NCBI GenBank assembly: GCA_963818505.1
Contig: CAWFSJ010000005.1
Coordinates: 744,001-808,000, forward strand
Reading direction: 5' to 3'
Origin: JADKAV01 sp963818505
GTDB taxonomy: Bacteria > Actinomycetota > Actinomycetes > S36-B12 > UBA10799
DNA length: 64,000 nt
Shown: in pieces, positions 1 through 8,047 of the stretch
Layout of the letters: every line of letters begins with the position of its first letter
How positions within the stretch are numbered: position 1 is the first letter of the stretch
Translations under genes and position numbers: made by a program
The notes under the pieces: model-generated
What the model was told of the DNA's origin: nothing
The model's input: the letters and a program-made list of their open reading frames with translations, nothing else
The model's database searches: none

Positions 1-903
1 ACACGTCCAGTGCCGGGGGTCACGACCGTCACGCCCAACGTGCGGGAGGCCCAGCACTTCAGCGGGGACGCTGGCAACGACCTGCCCAGTTCCATACGCC
101 AGGGCAAAGACCTCGCCAAGAAGTGGCGGGCCCGAAGTGTCACCGTCACCCTCGGAAGCCGCGGTGCGGTCGTGTGCGCGTCACGGCGTACTCCGTTGAT
201 CGTTCCCGCCGAGCAGTCGATCGCAGGCGACACCTGTGGTGCCGGTGACGCTTGCGCTGCCGGTATAGCAGTGGGTCTGGCTCAGGGTCAGGACATCGCC
301 GAAGCCGTGCGCACAGGGGTGGACGGTGCGGCGGACTTCCTTAGCAGTGGAGGGGCCTGCCGGGCACTGGACGATCCGGACGCCGGGCGGTCCGATGCGC
401 GGGGCACGCAGGCCGAGGCTATGGCCGGAGCTGTTCGCCAGCGCGGTGGGACGGTCGTGCTGGCCGGCGGCTGTTTCGATCTGCTGCATGCCGGCCACGT
501 CAAGTACCTGCGTGCCGCCCGCGCACTTGGCGACTGCCTCATAGTGGCCCTGAACAGCGACTCCAGCGTGCGGCACCTGAAGGGATCGCAACGCCCACTG
601 GTCCCGCAGGAGGATCGGGCAACCGTCCTGCAGGCCCTCGATTGCGTGGACGCCGTGGAGATCTTCGAGGAGCACACCGCCACAGAGGTCGTGCGACGCC
701 TGAAACCGCACATTTTCGCCAAGGGCGGCGATTACCACGAAGATGCGATTCCCGAAGCCCGCGTCGTGCGCGAGCACGGCGGTGAGGTGGTCGTTCTCCC
801 CACTTTGCAGGGCCGCAGCACAACGCTGCTGGTCGAATCAGCGCGCGCCGGAACTGGCGCCATCGAAGAGGAGGATGAGCAATGTCAGACGCAACCGGCC
901 TAG
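1..903 (+). CDS. hldE: Bifunctional heptose-7-phosphate kinase / heptose-1-phosphate adenylyltransferase, 5' end cut by window
   Basis: The reading frame is open from base 1, so the gene begins outside the window. The first part is the end of a PfkB/ribokinase-type kinase: a TPN..EA segment, then GDTCGAGDACAAG, which holds the GAGD anion hole and catalytic Asp. From about base 420 follows a cytidylyltransferase-like domain with GCFDLLHAGHVKYL (the HxGH nucleotide-binding motif) and VALNSD. This kinase-then-nucleotidyltransferase order is that of HldE, which makes ADP-D-glycero-beta-D-manno-heptose in the cytoplasm. About 300 of the usual ~475 residues are present. It overlaps the next gene by 22 bases, implying one operon. 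Use of the heptose for a cell-surface glycan is inferred from the neighbouring glycosyltransferases; gmhA and gmhB are not in view. Confidence 0.9.
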   Translation, partial: TRPVPGVTTVTPNVREAQHFSGDAGNDLPSSIRQGKDLAKKWRARSVTVTLGSRGAVVCASRRTPLIVPAEQSIAGDTCGAGDACAAGIAVGLAQGQDIAEAVRTGVDGAADFLSSGGACRALDDPDAGRSDARGTQAEAMAGAVRQRGGTVVLAGGCFDLLHAGHVKYLRAARALGDCLIVALNSDSSVRHLKGSQRPLVPQEDRATVLQALDCVDAVEIFEEHTATEVVRRLKPHIFAKGGDYHEDAIPEARVVREHGGEVVVLPTLQGRSTTLLVESARAGTGAIEEEDEQCQTQPA

Positions 904-1571
904 GAAGAGTTCTGATCACAGGTGGATCGTCGGGGCTCGGAGCGGCCGTAGCGCGCCTTGTGGCCAAGTCCGGGGGTGTCCCATTGATCATGGACCTTGC
1001 ACCTGGTCGCGACGGGCATGCCCACTTCACTGTGGACCTCGCTGACACCGAGATGACCGAGTCAGTGGTCGCGATGATCGCCGAGGATGGCCTCGACGCT
1101 GTCGTCACGTGCGCGGCTGTCGACTCATGCGGCCCGCTGGAATCCGTGAAGACCTCCGACTGGGAACGCGTGGTCCAGGTGAACCTGCTGGGCACAGCGG
1201 CTGTGATCAGGGCGTCGTTGCCGGCCTTGTTCGAATCCGGGGGGCAGGTTGTGACGGTTGCATCCACTCTGGGTCGTAGAGCCCTACCTGATGCCACGGC
1301 CTATTGCGCTTCCAAATTCGGCGTCGTGGGACTCTCCCGGGCCCTCAACGCCGAGTTGGGTGAGCGCCTGCGCGTCACCTGTGTCATGCCGGGCGGTATG
1401 CGTACGGCCTTCTTCGACGGGCGTCCAGCGCAGTATCGACCGGCTCCCGATGCCCCGCTGATGGACCCCGCTGATGTGGCCGAGGTGATCGTGGACGTCT
1501 TGGGTCATCGGGGTACCGCCCATGTCCCCGAGGTCATGATCACGCCCGGTGGTGAGAGGTCATGGCCGTAG
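882..1571 (+). CDS. Short-chain dehydrogenase/reductase in the heptose operon
   Basis: This 229-residue classical SDR has the NAD(P)-binding TGGSSGLG motif near residues 13-20, an NLLG segment, and the catalytic YxxxK as YCASK near residue 141, preceded by VASTLG with the catalytic Ser. The ATG at 882 is preceded by a GAGGA-type ribosome binding site inside the end of hldE. Lying between hldE and a family 9 glycosyltransferase, it probably modifies a sugar or sugar nucleotide of the same pathway, but the substrate cannot be read from the sequence. It is shorter than, and not of, the extended-SDR type of the heptose epimerase HldD. Confidence 0.85.
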   Translation: MSDATGLGRVLITGGSSGLGAAVARLVAKSGGVPLIMDLAPGRDGHAHFTVDLADTEMTESVVAMIAEDGLDAVVTCAAVDSCGPLESVKTSDWERVVQVNLLGTAAVIRASLPALFESGGQVVTVASTLGRRALPDATAYCASKFGVVGLSRALNAELGERLRVTCVMPGGMRTAFFDGRPAQYRPAPDAPLMDPADVAEVIVDVLGHRGTAHVPEVMITPGGERSWP

Positions 1572-2455
1572 AGGTCCTGGCGCTGCGCGCCGCAGGGATC
1601 GGGGACCTGCTCACCGCCGTACCAGCACTGCGAGCACTGGCCGAGGGGCACTCGCCCAAGGAACTCACGGTCGCTGCGCCCGACTGGCTGCATCCGCTCG
1701 TGGGGCTCATTCCCGGGGTCACCCGAGCAGTCGGAGTCGATCATCTGACGCCCCGGCAGGACCTGTCCAGGACCCTTGTCTTCAACATGCATGGCAGGGG
1801 CCCTCAGAGCCATCAGGCGCTGCTGCGCGCGCACCCCCGGGAACTGGTGGCTTTCGCGTGCCCGACGGTCTGGGAATGCGGACCGGAGTGGTTCATAGAC
1901 CCTGACGAGCCCGAGCGTCATCGCTTCTGCCGGTTGGTGCAATGGGTCGGGATCAACGCCAACCCCGACCAGCTGGCCATCATGCGTCCGCACGTGCAGG
2001 TGCCGCGCGAGCAGGTGGTCCTGCATGTCGGAGGGTCAGATCCGGAACGCCGCTGGCCGCCGGGGCACTTCGCGCAATTGATACCGAAGTTGCACGGTCA
2101 TGATCTGGTGGTGACGGGGGGACCCGGTGATGTGGTGCGGGCCCAGCAGGTCGCCCATGAGGCGCGACTGGCGCCCGACCGTGTACTGGCCGGGCGCCTC
2201 GACTTGGCGCAGTTCGCTGCCCTGATCGCTGAGGCACTCCTGTTGGTGACCGCTGATACCGGTGCCGCCCACCTGGCTCACGCCTATGGGGTTGCCTCGG
2301 TGGTCATCTTCGGCCCCGCCTCGACCGGCCAGTGGGGACCGCCCGATTCGGTGCCCAGCACCGTGGTCCAGGCAGCGGGAACGCACCCGAGGGCCTCGGA
2401 CGTCCCCGTGGCCGATGTGGAGAAGGTCGTACTGCGGGCATTGGAGCAGTTGTGA
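1562..2455 (+). CDS. Glycosyltransferase family 9 (heptosyltransferase-like)
   Basis: The 297-residue protein starts VEVLALRAAGIGDLLTAVPAL, the N-terminal signature of ADP-heptose:LPS heptosyltransferases (GT9, GT-B fold). It has the C-terminal donor-binding region LHVGGSDPERRWPP and ADTGAAHLAHAYG. It would move a heptose from the nucleotide sugar made by HldE onto a surface glycan acceptor at the inner face of the membrane. It overlaps the SDR by 10 bases and its TGA overlaps the GTG of the following hldE copy. No membrane segment is visible. The acceptor is unknown; LPS itself is not expected in an actinobacterium. Confidence 0.85.
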   Translation: MAVEVLALRAAGIGDLLTAVPALRALAEGHSPKELTVAAPDWLHPLVGLIPGVTRAVGVDHLTPRQDLSRTLVFNMHGRGPQSHQALLRAHPRELVAFACPTVWECGPEWFIDPDEPERHRFCRLVQWVGINANPDQLAIMRPHVQVPREQVVLHVGGSDPERRWPPGHFAQLIPKLHGHDLVVTGGPGDVVRAQQVAHEARLAPDRVLAGRLDLAQFAALIAEALLLVTADTGAAHLAHAYGVASVVIFGPASTGQWGPPDSVPSTVVQAAGTHPRASDVPVADVEKVVLRALEQL

Positions 2456-3917
2456 CTCTGCGCGATGAACTCATCTCGATCGTCGAACGGTTCGCGTGGG
2501 GCCGGGTTCTGGTTCTGGGCGATGTGTTGCTCGACGAATGGTTGATCGGTGCCTCTCATGCTGTTGCCAGGGAGGCACCGGTTCCGACCGTTGCCGTGAC
2601 CTATCGGGAGGGGGTCCCCGGTGGGGCGGGGAACACAGCGGTCAACGCAGCTGCGCTCGGGGCCCGCACCACCATGCTCTCTGCGGTCGGCAGCGACGAT
2701 GTCGCCAGGTTCGTTGCCACCCAGCTCGATCGCAGGGGGGTGCAGGCCTCGCTGATCCGGGTGCCCGGGCGTACCACCATGGCCAAACGCCGCGTGGTCG
2801 TCGGCCGGCAGGTGGTCGCCCGCTTTGACGAGGGCGAGACCGGACCCGTTCCCGACTCCGTGGACCTGGAACTCGCGGGGCGCCTCGAAGCGCTGCTGGA
2901 TACGACCGACGCCGTTGCGCTGGCTGATTACGGCTTGGGGGTCTGCGCAGGGCCCGCGCTGAGGGAGGTGCTGCATGATGCCGCCAAGCGCAAGCCGTTA
3001 CTCGTGGACGCGCATATGGTGCGCCAGTGGCAGGACTGCCGGCCCACCGTCGTCACTCCCAACTGGGCAGAGGCTCGCCAGTTACTGGATCTCGGTGAGG
3101 ACCTATCGGGGCCTGCGCGTATCGAACGGCTCTGCGACGGTCGTGAGCGGCTTCTCGAGATGACGGGAGCAGCAATGTCGTGGTCACCCTCGACGGGGAC
3201 GGCGCGGTGTTGCTAAGTGGCGAAGGTGCACATCATGTGCCGACCCGGCGAATCGACGAACCACACAGTGCGGGGGCGGGAGACACCCTGTCCGCGGCCA
3301 TGGCTGTGTCCTTGGCGGTGGGCGCACCTATCGGCGACGCGCTGGAGATCGCGGTGTGCGCGGCAACTGTCGTGGTCCAGCGACCCGGGACAGCCAGCTG
3401 CTCGCGGGAGGACCTGGTAGCCGGTGCCGACGGCCCACTGCTGACCGCCGAGGCGCTCGCTGCAGGTGTGCCGCGAGCACCGGGCTGCCGGTCGAACGGA
3501 TCGCACTGACGAACGGTTGTTTCGACGTCTTGCACGCAGGACATGTCGCCTGCCTGCGGGCCGCGGCGGCCCAGGCGGACGTCGTGGTGGTGGCGCTCAA
3601 CAGCGATGCAGGAGTGCGTGCCATCAAGGGAGCCGGCCGGCCGGTCAACCGGGTCGCGGACCGCGCAGCAGTGCTGGCAGCTCTGGGCACGGTCGACCAC
3701 GTCGTCGCGTTCGACGGCCACACGCCGCTGGCTCTGGTAGAGGCCATCCGGCCGGACGTGTACGTCAAGGGCGCCGACCACGACGTTCTGTCGCTGCCCG
3801 AAGGCCCGGGCCGTGGCCCGGCTCGGCGGACGTGTGCACCCCGTGCAGCTGCTGCCCGATCGTTCCACGTCCGGGGTCATCGCGGCCTGTGCCGCAGTCA
3901 CGGGCTCGACGGCATGA
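2452..3917 (+). pseudogene. Second hldE copy, broken by about three frameshifts
   Basis: GTG at 2452 overlaps the stop of the upstream glycosyltransferase. The kinase half reads VLVLGDVLLDEWLIG, GGAGNTAVNAAALGA and VTPNWAEARQLL. Homology then jumps frame near 3173 (one base appears missing before NVVVTLDGDGAVLL). The next frame gives HSAGAGDTLSAAMAVSLAVG and must change again near 3475 to reach LTNGCFDVLHAGHVACLRAA and VALNSDAGVRAIKG. Near 3800 one extra G would have to be skipped to read LGGRVHPVQLLPDRSTSG and end at the TGA at 3915-3917. Joined, the pieces make a full-length HldE relative of normal domain order. Whether this is real decay or base-call/assembly error cannot be told from sequence alone; all three corrections are single bases and restore good homology. 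Confidence 0.75.
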
Positions 3918-5058
3918 GCACCGAATGCTGAGGCGCCGGTTCCACTGGCGGCAGCCCGATCGATCGCAGTGCTGCGTGCCAACGGAATCGGCGACTACCT
4001 CGGCTCGGAGCCCGCTTTACAGGCTCTACGCGACAGCTGCCCCGAAGTGCGCGAATCACGCTGCTCGGCCTTCCATGGCACGCGGTCGGTCTCAACGGCA
4101 GGCCAGGTCCGGTCGACGAGGCTGTGGTGATTCCCGTGGACCCACGGCATCCGCAACCCTGCTGTCGGCAAGGCTCCGGACGAGGCGGTCGACGCGAGCT
4201 GTTTCTGGAAGCAATGCGTGATCGCAACTTCGACTTCGCGTTCCAGATGCACGGCGGCGGGCGCAACAGCAACCCTTTCGTGAGCGCACTCGGGGCCAAG
4301 TTCACCGTCGGGCTGCGAGCCGCCGACGCTGCCCGGTCTGGATCTGAATGCGTCGCTACCAGTACTGGCAACCGGAGGTGCACAAGTACGCCGAGGTGGT
4401 GCAGGCCGCGGGCGCCGTCCCGACCCGGTTGGATCCCAGGTTCCACGTCACGCCGGAGGACCGAGCGCAGGCGCGCGCCTGGTTGGCCCAGCACGGCGTG
4501 GACGTCAGCGACCCGTTTGTCGTGATCCACCCGGGGGCCACAGACCCCCGACGCCGCTGGCCGCTGGAACGCTTCACTGTGATCGGACAGGCTCTGGCCG
4601 CGAAGGGGGTGCAGGTCGTCGTGATCGGCGACCCCAGTGAAGTCGAGATCGTCGCGCGGGTGTCCGATCGAATCCGAACGGCGGCGGCGGGTGTCGATCT
4701 GAGTTTCCAGGAGTTTGTGGGGCTGCTGGAGGCGGCCACAGTGCTGGTGGGCAACGACAGCGGGCCGCGGCATTTGGCCGATGCCGTGGGTACCGCGACC
4801 GTGTCGGTGTACTGGTTCGGCAACGTGATCAACGCTGGGCCGCAAGGTCGCTCGCGTCACCGGGTCCATATCTCGTGGACCACGTCGTGCCCGGTGTGTG
4901 GCACGTCTTGTGTTGGCGAGCCCTTCCCTGAACGTTGTTACGATGCAATCAGTTTCGTCCGTGATGTCGAGATCGCCCCGGTGCTGGCCAGCTGCCTGGA
5001 GTTGCTGGAGCAGGAGACAACGCGCAAGGCTCGACGCTACAGGAGGGCATACACGTGA
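3914..5058 (+). pseudogene. Second family 9 glycosyltransferase, frameshifted in its first third
   Basis: The expected ATG at 3914 overlaps the restored stop of the hldE copy (ATGA). The N-terminal homology IAVLRANGIGDYLGSEPALQ is in a different frame from this ATG (shift near 3920). ITLLGLPWHAVGLNG follows after another shift near 4048, and a third near 4340 leads to the long clean frame from 4348 to 5058. That part carries VVIHPGATDPRRRWP, the donor-binding region, and VLVGNDSGPRHLADAVG, both typical of GT9. Its last ~50 residues contain a Cys cluster (CPVCGTSCVG) not seen in the first copy. If the shifts are artefacts this is an intact ~380-residue heptosyltransferase-like enzyme; as given it cannot be translated in one piece. 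Confidence 0.7.
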
Positions 5059-5399
5059 ATCCTGAACCGCCGAACACACAACCGACCTGGGTGCGCGACA
5101 CCGGAACCCTTCGCATCGTGCTCGCCGGGGATGTGGACGGTCCTGCCATGCAGGCGAGCCTCGAGGACATGGCAGGTGAACTGGACGACTCGGTGCAGTC
5201 GCTGGTGGTGGATCTGCATGAGTGCCGTTTCATAGGCGCGACCGGTGTGGATGTCCTGGGAACGCTCGTGGGACGTGCCGCCGAACACGGCGCGACGGTC
5301 GAGCTGCAGGGCGCATCGCCGGGTGTCAGCCTCATCCTGGGGATCGCAGGGCTACTGGATCTGGCGCAGTCCAGTGGTCGTGAGGGTGACCAGGGATGA
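5055..5399 (+). CDS. STAS-domain protein (anti-sigma factor antagonist-like)
   Basis: The 114-residue protein reads as one STAS domain: TLRIVLAGDVDG, then VVDLHECRFIGATGVDVLGTL, then GIAGLLDL. Such proteins work in partner-switching by binding anti-sigma kinases and being inactivated by phosphorylation. At the spot where SpoIIAA-type proteins have Asp-Ser-Ser-Gly this one has Gly-Ala-Thr-Gly, so Thr would be the only phosphoacceptor. A strong AGGAGG lies at 5041-5046 and the GTG overlaps the glycosyltransferase TGA. The 3' end overlaps the ANTAR-GAF gene by 4 bases, so the two are translationally coupled and probably work together. Confidence 0.8.
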   Translation: MNPEPPNTQPTWVRDTGTLRIVLAGDVDGPAMQASLEDMAGELDDSVQSLVVDLHECRFIGATGVDVLGTLVGRAAEHGATVELQGASPGVSLILGIAGLLDLAQSSGREGDQG

Positions 5400-6604
5400 G
5401 TCCCGTCGACGGGGGCAGCAGGTGGCAGGCCCCGAACCCACCTCTGGCGGAGACGGTCGCGGCCCTCGGCAAAGAGGTGCGTGACCTGCGGGCCATGGCC
5501 CGGATGCGTGCGGTCATCGAACAGGCCAAAGGGGTCCTCGTGGAGCGCCACGGGATCTCCTTGGACGAAGCCTTCACAAGACTGCGCACCATGTCCCAGC
5601 AGCACAACGTGAAACTCGTGGAGGTGGCAGCCACCGTGGTCGGTGTGGCGATCCCGGAGGGAATCGACCCCGACCTCGGCGAGAAGTTGCTGCGCGAGGA
5701 ACTCCCTGCCAGTGAGGCCACCAGCGGCACGTGGAAGGCCCTGCGTGAGCAGCAGGACATCAAGTCCGGTGTGGTGACCGCGATCATGGAGGCGGTCGCC
5801 GGAGCCACCGACAAAGGTGACGAGGCAGCCGCCCTGTTGCTGGACCTCCTGCAGCCCTACGACGTCGCGGCTCTGACCATGTACCGCACGAGCGCCGACG
5901 GATCACTACGCCTGGTGGGCCAGGTCGGGGTCCCCGGTGACCTCGTGAGCTCCTGGCGCAGCATCCCGCCGAGCACCGACGTGCCGTTCGTGCGCTCAGT
6001 ACTGGACAACGTCTCGCTGTTCTGGGCCGACCGGGCCTCGCGCATCGCTGAGTTCCCTCAGGTGGCTCGCAGTGGTTCCGCCGGATTCGAGGCCACCGCA
6101 ACTATCCCGGTCACCGACGAGGGCTCGATGATCGGTGTGGTCGGACTCATCTGGCGCGGGGAGCAGGTGTTCGACGAACTACGTCAGCGGGCGATCACCA
6201 ACGCGGTGCAGAGGGTGGCACCGCTGTTGATGCGTAACGCTGCGGCCGCCGACCCGGAACTCGACTGGTTGAACACGCTGCTGCGGCTGCACCTCGATCC
6301 CTGGCTGTTGATGGAGGCAGTGATCAATGCGGACGGGACCGTCAGCGACTTTGTCGTCCAGGACGCGTCAACGAGCATCGCGAAAGCCAGTGCCTGGGCC
6401 GGCCGGCGCATGCTGGAGGTCTGGCCGTTCCTGGCCGAGGATGGGACGACGGAGTCCCTGCGCGGTCTGATCAAGACAGGCGGGTCGTGGTCCACCACGG
6501 TGACGATGCCCAGCGAGGCGCCGTGGGGGGTGCCGGGCAGCCTGGTTCGTGCAGTGCGACTCGGTCAGCGCGTGGTGCTCGTGTGGAGGCCGGGCTCGGC
6601 CTGA
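5396..6604 (+). CDS. ANTAR-GAF sensory protein
   Basis: 402 residues. Residues ~30-90 (ARMRAVIEQAKGVLVERHGI, then RLRTMSQQHN) are an ANTAR RNA-binding domain. Residues ~110-270 form a GAF domain (VTAIMEAVAGA, LLLDLLQPYDVAALTMYR, ATIPVTDEGSMIGVVGLIW). Residues ~285-400 look like a degenerate PAS-type domain (LLMEAVINADGTVSDFVVQD). ANTAR proteins usually bind paired hairpins in mRNA leaders to prevent termination. Here ANTAR is N-terminal, the reverse of the common GAF-ANTAR order. It is coupled to the STAS gene by an ATGA overlap and its 3' end overlaps the convergent phosphatase gene by 40 bases. The ligand of the GAF domain is unknown. Confidence 0.8.
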   Translation: MSPVDGGSRWQAPNPPLAETVAALGKEVRDLRAMARMRAVIEQAKGVLVERHGISLDEAFTRLRTMSQQHNVKLVEVAATVVGVAIPEGIDPDLGEKLLREELPASEATSGTWKALREQQDIKSGVVTAIMEAVAGATDKGDEAAALLLDLLQPYDVAALTMYRTSADGSLRLVGQVGVPGDLVSSWRSIPPSTDVPFVRSVLDNVSLFWADRASRIAEFPQVARSGSAGFEATATIPVTDEGSMIGVVGLIWRGEQVFDELRQRAITNAVQRVAPLLMRNAAAADPELDWLNTLLRLHLDPWLLMEAVINADGTVSDFVVQDASTSIAKASAWAGRRMLEVWPFLAEDGTTESLRGLIKTGGSWSTTVTMPSEAPWGVPGSLVRAVRLGQRVVLVWRPGSA

Positions 6605-8034
6605 TCGGTGGCGAGGCGCACGATCAGCACAGTGGCGTCACCGAGGGCTGCACCATCGGGCACGACCGCATCCATGAGTGAGCGTGACCAGCCGTCGGTG
6701 GGGCGTCGGCGTAGCGCCACGGCGGCGCTCTTCAAGCCGGACAACCCGGCGATCAGGTCTCGGGTGCCGGCGACCACCCCGTCGGTGTAGAGGATCAGGG
6801 AATCACCGAGGTCCATGCGCGTGCTCACCACATCTCGCGAACCAGGGCTCGGGGCTCCCACTCCTCGCCCCATAGCCTCCAACCACTGCGTGTGCCCGTT
6901 CTCGTGAAGCAGCAAAGCAGGGGGGTGGCCCCCCGTGGCCACCTCGAGGGCGCCGTCGCGGGGGTCGAGCACGGCGGCCAGCAGGGATGCTTTGGGTGGC
7001 TCGTCCTCCGCAGCCAGGGCTGCAGCCGTTCGCGCAACGAGATCGGGCAACGCGATGCCGGCGTTGGCGTAGGCGCGGCTGACGTACAGGACCCGCCAGG
7101 CATCGCGCACCGACGCTACCCCGGCTCCCAAGGCATCCACGATCAGGATCAGGACCCGGCCGTCGGGCAGCAGGCTCACGTCGCTCAGATCCCTGCCCAC
7201 AGGGGCTCCGGAACCGTCAAGGGTGCTCCAGACATCCACGGCGACCCCAGGCAGGGCTGTGAAGCCGCCCTCGTGATTGGGCCGTAGGGCTCGCAGGAGT
7301 TCTTCTTGTTCGCGCTGCCGGGATGCCGCCTCCAGCAAGGCCCGCCTATCGGCCTCGGCCGCCACGAGCTGGCTGACGTCGCGCAGGCTCAACACGGAGG
7401 TGCCCGAATCCACCCGGGCCGCGGTGTACTCGATGGGTACCAGGTGCTCGCCGCGTGTGATCCGTTCCCCGGCGACGACTGCCCCATCACCGGCCGCGTG
7501 TATGGTCGCGGGGTCGTCGAGCAGGCAACCACCCGGGCAGGGTGTGCCGTCCCGGCGAATGTGACCGAGTTGAGCGTGAAGGCTCTGCCCCACGACGGCA
7601 GTGGGCACAAGGTCGGCCAGTGAGTGATTCGTCTGCAGGAGCAGACCTTGGTCGTCGAGTACCACCAGCGCATCGGGTACCCCGGCGAAGACCTTCTCCT
7701 GGGTCTGCTGCAGACGCGCGATGCTGCGCACGCGTTGTTCGAGCGCCCAGGAGACCGCAACGCCCAGCAGCGAGGCCAGGACCACGTTGCCCAACCGGTA
7801 CCAGGGTTGGTCGACTTCCTGGGTCAGTATCAGGAGCAGGGCGGTCGCGATTGCCGCACCTGCAACGATCAGGGTCTGTCGAGAACTGAGATACAGGCCC
7901 GCCGCCACGACCACGATTCCCATCGTGGGAATCAGAGGCCCGCCGAACTCCGCGACCGTGATGGCCAGGACCAGCAGACAGCCCAAGGCGATTCCGATCA
8001 CCGCTGTCCGGTGTGCCGGTCTGCCTTGGTCCAC
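6565..8034 (-). CDS. Membrane-anchored PAS-SpoIIE serine phosphatase
   Basis: 489 residues. Four hydrophobic segments fill roughly residues 10-95, then comes a PAS domain (VFAGVPDALVVLDDQGLLLQTN) with a CPGGC cluster of the kind seen in many redox or heme-type PAS domains. A PP2C/SpoIIE-type phosphatase domain fills the last ~230 residues: LSDVSLLPDGRVLILIVDAL, ATGGHPPALLL, LYTDGVV and GDATVLIV. The last metal-binding pair usually reads DD and here is GD. Such phosphatases dephosphorylate STAS-type antagonists to release sigma factors, and the STAS gene two genes away on the other strand is an obvious candidate substrate; that link is inference. Confidence 0.85.
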   Translation of the reverse strand: MDQGRPAHRTAVIGIALGCLLVLAITVAEFGGPLIPTMGIVVVAAGLYLSSRQTLIVAGAAIATALLLILTQEVDQPWYRLGNVVLASLLGVAVSWALEQRVRSIARLQQTQEKVFAGVPDALVVLDDQGLLLQTNHSLADLVPTAVVGQSLHAQLGHIRRDGTPCPGGCLLDDPATIHAAGDGAVVAGERITRGEHLVPIEYTAARVDSGTSVLSLRDVSQLVAAEADRRALLEAASRQREQEELLRALRPNHEGGFTALPGVAVDVWSTLDGSGAPVGRDLSDVSLLPDGRVLILIVDALGAGVASVRDAWRVLYVSRAYANAGIALPDLVARTAAALAAEDEPPKASLLAAVLDPRDGALEVATGGHPPALLLHENGHTQWLEAMGRGVGAPSPGSRDVVSTRMDLGDSLILYTDGVVAGTRDLIAGLSGLKSAAVALRRRPTDGWSRSLMDAVVPDGAALGDATVLIVRLATDQAEPGLHTSTTR

Positions 8035-8047
8035 CTTGCCCCCGCCT

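Noticed and set aside
539..1297. Long minus-strand frame opposite hldE and the SDR
   Set aside because: Arg/Pro-rich composition typical of GC-rich antisense shadows; the plus-strand frames carry clear motifs.
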